A stretch of 64,000 nt of DNA, taken from positions 163,224,453 through 163,288,452 of the forward strand of contig CM062290.1 of NCBI GenBank assembly GCA_031216915.1. Reading direction: 5' to 3'. Positions 45,480 to 56,837 of this stretch are shown here, one piece after another. Below the pieces are notes generated by a model. That model made no database searches. It was not told the origin of the DNA and saw only the letters and a program-made list of their open reading frames with translations. The DNA comes from Pictodentalium vernedei. Its lineage: Eukaryota > Mollusca > Scaphopoda > Dentaliida > Dentaliidae. The first letter of the stretch is position 1. The number at the start of each line of letters is the position of its first letter. The position numbers were made by a program, and so were the translations under genes.

Positions 45480-46819
45480 TCCTGACAAGTTTGACAAGAT
45501 TAGATGTTTTCCTGGAAAAGTAAAACTTGTTACTGACACAGCAGTAGCGCCACGTATCAACCCCCAAGAAAAACGCCAATAACACTTAAAGACTCAACAC
45601 AGCGTGAATTAGTATACATGGTGTCAAACAATATAATCCGTAAAGTGACTAAGCCCACTGACTGGGTTTCTAGTCTTCCTTACTCTCACAAGCAAGATGG
45701 ATCGCTCCGAGCTTGTCTTGATCCGCAACCTCTCAACCAAGCATTGAAACGACCAAATCACTAAGTTCCAACGCTAGAGGAATTAACTTATCATTTGCGT
45801 GGTGCTAACATTTTCTCCAAGCTTGGTGCAAAAGCTGGGTACTGTTCAGTACATTTAGATGAGCAATCACAATTACTTACAACTTTTCAGTCTCCATTTG
45901 GAAGATACTGTTTTCAACGACTCACATTTGGACTTTGTGTATCACAAGATTTATTTCATTTGAAAATGGACCAAATTTTTAACCAAGCTGATGAAGCTGT
46001 CGGCATAACAGATTGTGTGGCTATATACAGTAATACTGAGGAGGAGCATGATAAAATTTTGTGTAACTTAATGACAGTTGCAGCTGAAAATGGTCTTGTC
46101 TTCAATTAAGTTTTTAATGTCAAATTAAAAAGAACAGTATAACTTTCTTTGGTATGATATTCACAGACAAAGGTGTACATCCTAACCCTACAAAAGTGAC
46201 TGCCCTACAAAATATGCCAAATCAGACTAATAAGAAAAAGCTTCAAGAGTTTTTAGATTTTATCACATATCTTTCTCCCTTTATAGACCATTTGTCAAAT
46301 AGATCAGCTGTGCTTCGGAATCTTATCAAGGGAGATGTACCATTTATGTGGAAAACCATCATCAAACATGTTTTGATGAAGCTCAAACAGTCAATTACAC
46401 ACAATTCAACCTTACAGTACCTTGACACACAAATCATGCAATTACCTCAAGTCGACGCTAGTTTACGTGGCCTTGGTGCAACTTTGCTTCAGGACAATAA
46501 ACCTATAGCATATGCTTCAAAATCAATGTCAGAAACAGAGCAACATTATGCTTGCATTGAACGAGAGCTCTTGGCTGTTGTTTTTTGTGTTCAGAGATTC
46601 CACACTTATTTCTTTGGTAGACCATTCAAGGTGTACACAGATCATAAACCACTTATCATGATTGTACAGATACCAGTGATCAACTCCCCACCCAGGTTAT
46701 GGCGTATATTACATAATCTACAGGGTTATGATTTCACAATAGAATATTTGCCAGGCAAACAAATGACTCTTGCTGATACCCTATTAGTGCGAGCAACACA
46801 ACTATTGATTTGGACATAA
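45480..46819 (+). pseudogene. Gypsy reverse transcriptase-RNase H (stops, mutated catalytic Asp)
   Basis: 'DWVSSLPYSHKQDGSLRACL' and 'DPQPLNQALKRPNH' open the domain but are followed by a stop near 45761. Next come 'FSKLGAKAGYCSVHLDEQSQ' (Asp of block A replaced by Gly) and 'FQRLTFGLCVSQDLF'. At the catalytic box, 'ITDCVAIYS' stands where two adjacent Asp are expected; the second is Cys (46014-46016). A stop at about 46108 separates this from the connection and RNase H region (46154-46819). RNase H shows 'DASLRGLGATLLQ', 'YACIERELLAVVFCVQRF' and 'VYTDHKPL', with its three acidic residues present. Confidence 0.88.
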
Positions 46820-46829
46820 CAGTAGATCT

Positions 46830-47545
46830 TGTACGTTTTGGCTCAGATTGTTTGAACAACCTGCGAACATTGACTGAACAAGACCCCGTGCTAAACCAAT
46901 TAAGTGTAATTGTGACTGGGTGGCCAGAAAACATCAATAGTGTTCCAACAGACATTCGACAATATTGGGCTTATCGTGATGAGTTATCCGTTGAAGACGT
47001 TCTCATTCTGAAAGGTATGAGGATAATAATTCCCAAACCATTTCAACCAAAGATTCTGGAACAGTTACATTATGAACACCAAGGAATCGAGAAAACCAAA
47101 CTGTGTTTTGGAATAACATAAACAAGGACATTAAAAACTTTATCAAACAGTGTGCGATATGTCAAGAGTATCAACCTGCTCAACAATCGGAAAGTCTGAT
47201 GCCACATGAAATACCTAGCGGTCCATGGGAAATTCTTAGTACCGACTTATTCCAGAAATTCTTAGTACCGACTTATTCCACTTCCATAACAACGAATATT
47301 TGCTAGTTGTAGGCTACTTCAGCAAATTTGCTATTGTGCGAAAACTCCCTACACATATCACAAGTTCAGTTGTCATTCATGCGCTCAAACAAATATTTTC
47401 AGATCAGGGTATTCCAATTCGTATGGTCAGTGATAATGGCCCACAGCACTCTTTTGAGTTATTCAAGCAGTTTTCTGAACAGTGGTGTTTTGATCATGTG
47501 ACAACATCGCCATGTATGGAATAATTGGAAAGAGTGATAGAATAA
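46830..47545 (+). pseudogene. Gypsy integrase (frameshifts, 26-bp duplication, C-terminus lost)
   Basis: The HHCC zinc-binding region is split between frames: 'LHYEHQGIEKTK' (near 47070) and 'FIKQCAICQEYQ' (near 47140-47165). The first catalytic Asp is in 'ILSTDLF' and the second in 'VSDNGPQH' (near 47430). A 26-bp tandem duplication at 47230-47281 shifts the frame just after the first Asp. The frame ends at 47524 in 'TSPCME', before the family's conserved Glu region, and the chromodomain or C-terminal part is missing. Confidence 0.85.
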
Positions 47546-49536
47546 AAATCTTGATTGTGGAAAACGTGTATAATTTCAAGGTAAATATGATTCTTTTGAC
47601 ACTAACATAAAACAAGAGGCTCCGCTGGGCCTGAAGTACTCATCTTGAACAGAACACAATATAAACAGAGTCCAAGAATGAGTACATTAAGCAAGCCATC
47701 TCCATAGGCTACGCTGTCAATCCTTGAGTACCTCCGGAGTGATAAAAATAATCCGGGCATCATGCCTTTTCTTCATTTGATCATAAAGTAAAATGTTGAG
47801 CTCCTCTATGAAGCCCCTTGATACAACTTATGTGGATTAATCTTAGTTACACACCTTTAGAGGGTACTGAATACAAAATTTTTAATTCTTCAGCAAAATG
47901 GCCAATTCCGGCTCCCATAGGGAGCCCAAATATTAACGCAGGCTCTCGATTTGAACACAGTTGAATCTGACTACCCTAGAGATGTTGTGTACCAAATATG
48001 AAAGCATTCTGACTGTTGGATCTGAAGAAGAGAAATTTTAAAGAAATTTCTTCATATTGCACTAAGTTAAAATTTGGGCTACCATAGCGAGGCCAAATAT
48101 TAACCTATGGATCCAATTTGAACAAACTTGAATCTGCCCCCCCCCCCCCCCCCCCCCCCCTAGAGATGTTGTATACCAAATATGAAAGCGGTCTGACTAG
48201 TGGATCTGAAGAAGAAATTTTTTGAAGAAATTCCCTCATTTTGTACTAAGTTAAATTTCAGGTTCCCATATGGAGCCCAAATATTAACCCAGACACTCGA
48301 ATTGAACAAACTGGAGTCTGACCCCCCCCCCCCCCCCCCCACCCCAAGAGATGTTGTATACCAAATATGAAAGCATTCCGACTGGTGGATCTGAAGAAGA
48401 AGATTTTTAAAGAAATTTCCTCATATTGCACTAAGTAAAAATTTGGGCTACCTTAGCGAGCCCAAATATATATCCAGGAATTTGATTTGAACAAACGTGA
48501 ATCTGACCTCCCTAGAGATGTTGCATATTAAATATGAAAGCATTCTGACTGGTGGATCTGAAGAAGAAGATTTTTTTAAATTATCCCCCATATTGAACAA
48601 AGTTGAAATTTGGGCTTCTGTAGGAAGCCCAAATATTTACCTAGGGACTTGGTTTGAACAATCTTGAATCTGACCCTCATAACAATGATGTATACCAAAC
48701 ATTAAAATATTCTAAGTGGTGGTTCTGAAAAAGAAGATTTATAAAGAATATGACTTATATTACCCTATGTTAAAAATTCGGGCTTCTGTAGTGAACCCAA
48801 ATATGAACCAATGAGCTTTATTTCAACAAACTTGTATCTGACCCGTCTGTGAATGCTGTATACCGAATATCAGAAGATTTTGATTGGTTCTAGAGAAAAG
48901 ACTTTTTAAATTTTTTTTGCAAATATGCTGACTCAGCATTTTCTCGATGCTCATGACAGAACACCCTAACATAACCGATGGCATTTTTTTACCATTCAAT
49001 TCTACTGGTCCTAAGGATACTTCACACCAAATAACAGCTCTCTGTTCCGTGTGGTTTGGGAAATATGGGCGTTTGAAAATATTTCTATTTTTAGCTCCCA
49101 GGGTTCCCATTGGGATGCGGGAGTTTTTATGACTGGGTCAAGTACTTATGACCCAGTAATACCACATACCAAATTTGGTTCATACCGGACCATCGGTTCA
49201 GAAAATAGAAATTTTGGGTGGGGCAAAAAATCTTACCCCTCCCATTACAAAGGCAAATATTGCTTCACTAACTTCGTTTGAACAAACTTGATTCTACACC
49301 ACAAAAGGAAGCTCCGTAGCAAATATCAAGTCATTTTACACACTGGTTCTTGAGAAGAAGATTTTAAAAATATTTTGGAGCATTTTCTCCCACTCCCTTC
49401 CTATGGGGTTGGGCATGTTGAGCTGAACAAAACTGCAATGCCCCTTTGGGACCATCACTCACACAAACTTTCACTTGAATTGGCCCAGTGGCTTTGGAGG
49501 AGAAGACCAAAACATGGTGTTGACGGACGATGGAGA

Positions 49537-49569
49537 TTAGCTCAGCTTGATTTTGTCAAGATGAGCTAA
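49537..49569 (+). repeat. Terminal hairpin, first of two
   Basis: 'ttagctcagcttga' pairs with 'tcaagatgagctaa'; it is preceded by 'gacggacgatgg'. Confidence 0.75.
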
Positions 49570-49590
49570 AAAATCTTTGTAAAAAAAACA

Positions 49591-49800
49591 CACTGAAGTC
49601 ATGAGAGGGTTAAATTAAAGATATTCAGACAGGAATCAGATCAATTTTTTTCCAAGGAATCAGAAGAAAATACATCTACAGTACTGAAAGGGTTTTTTGT
49701 TTGTTCATGGCATCAATAAACATCTTTGGAACCCACACTGCAGTCTTGAGAGGGTTAAATTAAAGACATGCATACAGGAATCAGATGTTTTCCAGCATTG
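49591..49800 (+). repeat. 145-bp duplicated segment between the two hairpin ends
   Basis: 'gagagggttaaattaaaga' with 'caggaatcagat' occurs at about 49601 and 49746, a spacing of 145 bp. Confidence 0.6.
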
Positions 49801-50571
49801 AAATGGTTCATTCAACATAAATAAAAATCTTTCTAAAACAAACAAAAGTCCCACAGAATTGACAGATTGGAACAGATTGGAGTAACAAGATAAACTGTTC
49901 ATAACAGAATTTTTGTTAATTTAAGAACATGTCAATCAAAAAGTTCTGTGAATGAAAAATCCTCTGGATAAAACTACAGCAAAAATGCTGACTCATTATC
50001 TTTTCAATACCCTCTACAGTGCACCCTGATTGAACGAGTGGCATTGTTTTTTTTTAACAAATCCCTTCTTCCGGTCCTAAGGATGTTTCATACCAAATAC
50101 CAGTTCTCTGTTCCTTCTGGTTTGGGATATATGGGCTTTTGAATTTTTTTCTGTTTTTAGCCCCTGGAGTTGTCACAGGGCTGTGGAAATTTTTAGGCAT
50201 CAATCAGTTACTTAGAACCCACTTAAACTACATGCCAAATTTGGTTGAAGTTAGCCCACCGGTTCTTGAAATATACATTTTGGGTGGGGGCCAAAAATCT
50301 TACCCCTCCCATTACAAAACCAAATATTGCTCCACGAACTTTGTTTGAACAAACTCGATTCTACACCTCAAAAGGAAGCTCCATAGCAAATATCAAGTCA
50401 TTGTACACACTGGTTTATGAGAAGAAAATTTTAAAAATATTTCGGAGCATTTTCCCCACTGAGCATGCTGAGTTGAACAAAAATGCAATGCCCCTTCGGG
50501 ACCATCACTCACACAAACTCTCACTTGAATTGGCCCAGTGGCTTTGAAGGAGACGACCAAAAGATGGTGTT

Positions 50572-50636
50572 GACGGACGGACGACGGATGGAGAGCGATG
50601 AGATTAGCTCAGCTTGACTTTGTCAAGATGAGCTAA
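50572..50636 (+). repeat. ACGG microsatellite and terminal hairpin, second copy
   Basis: 'gacggacggacgacggatgg' (50572-50591) precedes the hairpin at 50604-50636, whose stem is 'ttagctcagcttgac'. Confidence 0.8.
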
Positions 50637-50639
50637 AAA

Positions 50640-51313
50640 TAAATAAGAGGCAATTCATCTCAGACAAGCCACCCTGGCATGGGTCAAAGAACTTCAGTAT
50701 TATGTCTCTCTCAGACCAGCTGTACAAACTAAACATTTAACCGAAAAGTAATGAAATGAAAAACAACTATTTCTTGTGGACAGTTGAAGATATCCAGGTG
50801 GGAACAATATATTTTGGGCAGGGCTTCTTGGAGGTGGTATTCGACTGGTGTCTGAACAGCATAAACATGTTGTACATCGGGGTAAGGGTTATGTTGCTTG
50901 GAACATGAATGGGTGTACATCTGCAATTCAGTTGGTGGAGGCGGGTTCCAGCGGTTACCTGGGGGACTGATGCTGCATTTCCGTTGTGGCTTTATGTGCA
51001 GAGAGATTGTTTTGGGGCCATCTGTGGCTAGGGATGCCTTGGATGCCCAAGAGCAGGGCTGGGATATCGGACAAGTTGGTTTGCGGCATCTTTCATGTTT
51101 GGGAAAGGTATTTATTTATTTATTTATATTTTGGATTTAGGTAATTTGAATACTTCTGAGGTGGGTCCCCAATTGTCTTTGAGGAAAAACTGTATGGGAG
51201 GGGTGGGTGTCCAAGCCAAGACATGACTGGCAAAAAATTGCATTCCGGGGGTGGTGTGCCCCCAAAATTGAAAATGTAAAAATTTCTACCTTACATCAGT
51301 AATTTTTTGCCTA

Positions 51314-51347
<34 letters not shown>

Positions 51348-51435
51348 TTGTTTAGTGGAATTTATAAACAACGTGTGTACGGTTTGATATGTATGTCACT
51401 ACAATCGCATGAGATACTGAAATTGAGCACCAAAG
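50640..51435. other. Unassigned stretch with a C-run of about 30
   Basis: C homopolymer at about 51317-51346. No gene recognised. Confidence 0.45.
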
Positions 51436-52206
51436 TCAATCTGGCCCACAAAGTACAAAGGACTTCATAAAATCTCTCTGTCTCTGCCCCCCAGATGCAC
51501 CGAATGCAGTAAACTTGTGTGTGAGTTTGGGAGGAGAGGGGGTTAAGGACGCGATCTTCTTAGAGATTTCGATAGCCTTTGGCGGAAAAATAATCGATTT
51601 TGCGTCTACCCTAAGACTGGAAATATTATTTTCTCTCCCACTTCCAATGCAAGGTTTGTGTGTTTCATGTGAGAAGGTCATGTGAGATAGATATCAACGT
51701 GACCGGCTTATTAGCATATTTAATGAGCGCAGAACTATTCAATCATCGCACGTTATTCTGTAAACAAACAAGGTGGTGTTACGTTTCGGAAATTTTAGTG
51801 AACGAACGTCTGTTCGAAGAAAATAGAAATAAAGACACAGACCACAAAACCGAAGGACACTTGACTCTTTTATATGGATTTTTGAATGAACACCATTATG
51901 AGTGAAGAGAGTTGAACGAAATTTCCGTCGACAAGTTATGCAAATACATTGCAAATTCATAATATGAGGTCATCAGAATGTGTCAATGTTCATTTCGCTA
52001 CAAATCGTTAACCCGTGTCTTGCCGGTGTTAGTATTTAATTTTGATTTTGTGGTATAAACTTATGGTATATACAGAACTGTTGAGCGCTCATTCCGATAA
52101 GCAAATCATTTTTTTTTAGAAATGGACAACTTTGTTCGATATACCCGCACGTGCCCCTAAATTATTTTTGATGACGTCAGAGTGTTCTGTTGGGGGGACA
52201 GGGGGG

Positions 52207-52360
52207 GGGTGAGTATCCCTGATGGGGGTGGGTGTGAGATGGGGGAATCTCACTTTCGGGATGAGATATTTGGTCCAGACACTCGACAAGTCTCGTGTCT
52301 GTCCCAAATATTTTGTCCTCGGGTGAGATTTCCCCTCTCCCACCCTCACCCATTGGTGAT
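52207..52360. repeat. Inner hairpin A
   Basis: 'gggggaatctcac' and 'ggtccagacac' pair with 'gtgtctgtccc' and 'gtgagatttcccc'. It is homologous to hairpin B at 52515. Confidence 0.75.
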
Positions 52361-52514
52361 TATTATTATTCCTGATGGGTTTGGGTGTGAGATGTAAGTG
52401 TAAGATGAGGTGTAATTTACGCCTGTGTATCAGACTCCAACTCTGTGACCAAAATTTCGAGTGCTCTTGTGAAACAAATAGCCTAATGAAGTCACATATC
52501 AGGGATTATTATTA

Positions 52515-52668
52515 TCTCTGATGGGTGAGGGTGTGAAATGGGAAAATCTCACCCAAGGTAAACATACTTGAACCAGACACGAGACTTGCTGAATGTCTGG
52601 AGCAAATATCTTGTTCCGAGAGTGAGATTTCCCCACCTCACACTCACCCCATCAGGGATAACTCCCCC
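52515..52668. repeat. Inner hairpin B
   Basis: 'gatgggtgagggtgtg' and 'ccagacac' pair with 'tgtctgg' and 'cacactcaccccatc'. It mirrors hairpin A across the foldback centre. Confidence 0.75.
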
Positions 52669-53330
52669 CCCCCCAACAAAATACCCTGATTTCATCAAAA
52701 GTAATTCATGGGCACATTCAGCAATATCGAACAATTTTGGCGTCCATTTCTAGAAAAAATTGATTTGCTTGTCGGAAAGAGCACACAAACGTTCTGAATA
52801 TACCACAGGTATATACCACGAACTTATATCTCAACGCGGACAAAACAGGGGTTAAGGATTTGTAGCGAAATGAACATTGACACATTCCGACGACGTCATG
52901 TTATGAATTCTGAAATGTATCCACATAAACTTTCGACGGGATTTTCCTGCAACTCTCCACTCATAACGGCGTTCACACAAAAAATCATATAAATGAGTCA
53001 AGTGTCCTTATGTTTTAGCTGTCTGTGTTTGTGTGTCTATTTTCTTCGACAAACGTTCGTCTGCCAATATTTCTGAAACATGACATCATGTTGTCTGTTT
53101 ACAGAAGAACGTGTGATGAGCAAATAGTCCGGCGCTCATTAAATATGCTAATACGCCGGTCACGTGGGTCATGTGAGGTAGATATATATCTCACATGGTC
53201 TTCTCACATGAGACACAGATACCTTGCATAGGAACTTGGGGGAACGTCTTTCCATGTAGACGACGGGTCTGGGGAAGAGACGATATCACGTAGTAACGGA
53301 AAACAAGACTGTCAAAATTAAAGTGGGCCC

Positions 53331-54602
53331 ATATCATGAATCTATCAATGTCTCGGTATTCATGTTTTCGCGTTCCCGTTATTCTCTTTTTATTTAACAT
53401 ATCTCCTTAAAGTTACATGGGGGGTTCCAAAATCGTTTGCCACTGTTCTGCATGGCATCGTATTCACAACAGTCCTTGCCGCTCTGAGCATTATATCGGC
53501 CGGTGTCGAACCTCTTGTCCTTTCCCTCTGATATATTCTGTGTGTCTGAAAAACAAATTGAAAGATATTATAATTTATAGACCCAGCGGCAAAATGTTAT
53601 AAAAGGTTATTTGGATAAATTTAATGTCATTGTCATTATTGTTTTCCAGTAAACTCAGAACGCTATATAACCCAATTCAAAACATACGAAATATTTCCCT
53701 GGGGTATGTTGGAACACACGAACGTGGTGTTCCAACATGCCCCTATGACAAAAAACCTAAAAACATAAACCGCCTTTTTGTTACCCCTTACTGTCCATTT
53801 CTGGGGAGTATCTAAAATTAAAACAGGGTGATTTGGTATATATTTAGGGTAAACATTGATATTGAAATAACTACTTACTATAGATAAAATTGACATTTGA
53901 AAAATGTACAAAATTTACTTCAGAACTGAAAAATCAAACTTACCAGTACAGCTCATATGGTTTTTCTTCTGTATTTTCGTTTTTCCCACGCAAAGAACTC
54001 TCGCGAAGGTCGTCAAGTATAGCTTGATGATTAAAAACCGAGAAACGTATCTGGATCCGGAAAACGTACGTGTTTCAATTTACCCCGTGTTCCAATATGC
54101 CCGGTCTCCCCTATCCGTGGAAAACTCTTTGCTAGAAGGGGTAGTTATTCTAAAAAGTGTTGCCCAGCATTGTGAATGTTTTAATGTCTTCAACCGCGAA
54201 TATTCATTAACTTATCTAACTCATAACACTAATTACATTTTCCAAATCTACTAAAAACATACTTAATCCACAGCTACCTCATATTTCTTTTGTTCTCTGT
54301 CATGAAAACAAGCCCTATAAAATCACACCAAGTACGGTTTTGATGAGAACAGCTCAGTAAAACAGTACCAATATCTGGATATTGGGACGGTTTTGAAACA
54401 GTCCCAATAACTAGACATTTGTACGATTGTCACGATACTGTAATCATAACCATTCAAAAGTAAAGATGCTGTAAAGGAGGTGTGAAAAACTTTCTAACAC
54501 ATGAATTATCGACAAGCTTTTCTCGACTGAGCTACTGAATTGAGTGTGCATCGTGTCCAAATTATAATGTACTTTTTAATTTTTTGTTGCTTTTAATAAC
54601 CA
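53331..54602. other. Unassigned stretch with a small hairpin
   Basis: A hairpin at 53706-53738 has arms 'atgttggaacac' and complement. The phrase 'gtgttccaacatgccc' there is echoed at 54087 as 'gtgttccaatatgccc'. No domain-bearing frame. Confidence 0.45.
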
Positions 54603-54855
54603 ACAGCCCTGGTAACCTAAAAAGGACTCCTGTGGAAACCTCGAAAGTGAAGCAGTGCTTGTTTGCTGTGGTAAACAAGTTCAGTTTTACTGGTAAAATA
54701 GGACCTGGGCACCAGTGCCCGGGGTAGAAGTCCCCTAAAATGGGCAGCATGGGTGTAAACGATTGGCCAAACTTGACTTTACACCTTTTTTGCGGTCACA
54801 ATTAGCCATAGCTGCAGAAAAGTGATCTTAAACACCAGTAAATAAATAAATAACC
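54603..54855 (+). mobile_element. SINE-like retroposon with (AAAT)n tail, copy 2
   Basis: Related to 15058-15298 throughout, including 'tggtaaaataggacctgg', 'gtaaacgattgg' and the 'aaacaccagtaaataaataaa' tail. The two copies differ at many positions, so they are old. Confidence 0.65.
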
Positions 54856-55312
54856 TAAAAAACCGCCCTTTTTCAAATATTAAGACGGCAATCAGGCACC
54901 ACCACCCGCCACCCCTGAGGGAAAGCGAACCTCTTCTTCAGATAAAAAAAGAATTATTCTTCCAAATGCTTTAAAAATGAACGATTATTAAATTTATCTG
55001 CCGCACTTTCGATGAGCCATTGAATAAGTGTTCCACCCTTGAGCTGAGGCATTATATTAGCGAGAGAAAAAAGTACGTCATGATGTGAGTTCACTTCGAA
55101 GCCACAGATCTGTTCACAATATCTGAACTCCTGATGCGTGTCATAACTTCAATAGACTTCCTAGCAAGCAAACAATGGGTTATGCCCATTTTGTTTTTCG
55201 GGGGGTAGAGCAAGCAAAAAGTGTTTTAAAATGTGGTTTTACTCGTGTCAAACTTTCTAAAATATAATTTTTTTGACTTTTGTTAACATTGAGGGGCTGT
55301 GGATTAAATCAC
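54856..55312. other. Unassigned stretch
   Basis: Nothing recognised. Confidence 0.4.
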
Positions 55313-55471
55313 AGATATCACTATTTTGTGTACTATATGGGTAAATAATTGTACAGTTGTGCAGGTGTCCTCCAACATTTGGACGCGGCTTCGCCTCGTC
55401 CAAAATATCTCCGGACACCTGCACAACTGTACAATTATTTACCCATATAGTACGCAAAATACTGATATATC
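55313..55471. repeat. Foldback/MITE-type hairpin, ~159 bp
   Basis: Arms run from 'agatatcactattttg' inward through 'gtaaataattgtacagttg' to 'caggtgtcc', with the complement on the right and an inner stem 'ttggacg'/'cgtccaa'. Flanking target duplications are not clear. The family is unrelated by eye to the other hairpins here. Confidence 0.8.
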
Positions 55472-55783
55472 TATTGGAACGCTATCTGATTAAGTACAAA
55501 TATATCTGGATGTGGGAGATGTAATTTATTGTCTAACCCAATGCTTCAAACTGAAAACTTGCACGAAAAATGTCGAAGCCAATCATTTTCAGCAACACAG
55601 CCGCCGCAAAGGCTGAATTTCCCACGACCCCACACCTCCATACCACTGGAGCTTATCACCTCCTGTTTCCAAAACATTGAAAACATGAGGTGTGCATCCG
55701 AGACCAAGATGCAGGCGTCGAGTTGTGGTGGAACTCGGAGAGTGTTGCATGTATATAACCCGATTATCAGCCATGCCCGTTGT
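55472..55783. other. Unassigned stretch
   Basis: No feature recognised; short overlapping frames lack motifs. Confidence 0.4.
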
Positions 55784-56170
55784 CAAATCGGAGAACATTT
55801 GTTCACGTTATTGCGCCAACGTACTCAAAATTCGTAAAAAAAATGATCTAATTAAGGCCCATAACTCTGTAACAAAAAACCGAAACGCGCCAGTTTTGGA
55901 GCTTGCTTGAGAAATTACTACAAATGGCCTCTATGGCAATTATTAGTCAAATCGGAGGATATTTGTTCAGTTTACTGCTCTATTGTGAGCTCAAAATTCG
56001 TAAAAAATGACCAATTAAGGCCCATAACTACGTAACAAAAATCGGGCCGCACCAGTTTTCGAGCTTGCTTGAGAATTGAGATATTATTGTAAACGACCTG
56101 TATGGCAAATATTAGTCAAATCGAGAACGTTTGTTGAAGTTATTGCGCTAACAGTACAAGGGCGTCCGCC
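55784..56170 (+). repeat. Tandem array, ~164-169-bp units, about 2.4 copies
   Basis: 'gtcaaatcggagaacatttg' recurs at 55784, 55948 and 56117. Units share 'taaggcccataact' and 'ttcgagcttgcttgag'. The array ends just upstream of the LINE 5' region, at about 'ggcgtccgcctgggcccacc'. Confidence 0.75.
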
Positions 56171-56837
56171 TGGGCCCACCCCGACAGTCACCAAACCACT
56201 GATATCGCCAAACCGTAGATCTCGGTTGTTAACAAAACTCTATGTGGCTACCGATTCCATCAAATTCAATACATTCGTTCGGATATGGATCCATCCTTCC
56301 CAGTTTAACGATATATTCATTTCCTATCTACAAAAATGACGTCCTGATCATTGAAAGATCTGTAGACCCTCCTAACGGGTTCCTGCCCTCGCTTACAAAA
56401 CTAGTCCCGAAACATTTGGAACATTCGAACAACTGTTCTTTAGACACATGTACCCGCATTTGGTTTATTTTCCTTATCAGTTCAAAAAATATTATCCACC
56501 CCGATATCCATTTCAATAATCACCCAAAATCTCACAATAAAATGGGGAAATGACTTTGACCTTATCCACAGGTAATCAATGAGTACTTTTTGTTTTCCTC
56601 TTATTTCTTTTGTTCTGATTTGCTTTGTTTCTCACATTTTTAAAGTTTTCTCACTCTGTACATACGTTATTTTTCAACTTACAACATTACCCGACTTCCA
56701 ACTACCATCCAATATATATTTCTCTTTTGAGACATCCTCAGCAGTTATACCCTTTACCAGCCAGGCAGATGTTTTTATAGAAGGCACTCGACCCACCCAA
56801 TACTGTCATTACTCGATCTTCTTTACACAGGACACAT
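56171..56837 (+). other. Probable 5' region of the intact LINE
   Basis: Pyrimidine-rich and AT-rich DNA immediately upstream of the LINE ORF. An 88-codon open frame (56579-56845) rich in hydrophobic residues overlaps the LINE start by 8 bases as ATGATTGA. It has no recognisable domain, so I do not call it ORF1. The element's true 5' end is not defined by a visible target duplication. Confidence 0.45.

Larger units (their letters stand above)
44258..47565 (+). mobile_element. Gypsy-type LTR retrotransposon remnant (gag-pol), plus strand
   Basis: Order: gag, CCHC knuckle, protease, reverse transcriptase, RNase H, integrase, all on the plus strand, which is the Gypsy order. LTRs were not found at either side, and the 3' end is cut at or before the array element that begins at 47611. 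Every domain carries at least one break or damaged key residue. Confidence 0.85.
47611..50638 (+). mobile_element. Pearl/Helentron-like array element, plus strand (possibly two in tandem)
   Basis: It starts 'aaacaagaggctccgctggg'. Six ~167-185-bp units follow, with 'gatgttgtataccaaatatg' near 47980, 48164, 48349, 48517, 48686 and 48853. Two ~650-bp related blocks (about 48925-49570 and 49980-50638) then occur, each ending in the same ACGG-type microsatellite and 'agctca' hairpin. The repeated ending suggests a truncated second element or a duplicated 3' part. Non-coding. Confidence 0.7.
51440..53330. repeat. Large (~1.9 kb) foldback element with nested hairpins
   Basis: The left arm (about 51600-52370) is present in inverse orientation as the right arm (about 52505-53270). 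Examples: 'catgtgagaaggtcatgtga' (51668) versus 'tcacatggtcttctcacatg' (53190-53210), and 'agaaatggac' versus 'gtccatttct'. By eye about four in five positions match. Each arm contains its own hairpin (52207-52360 and 52515-52668) built on 'ctgatgggtgagggtgtg' type arms, so the structure is a palindrome of palindromes. No transposase is visible. Confidence 0.8.
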
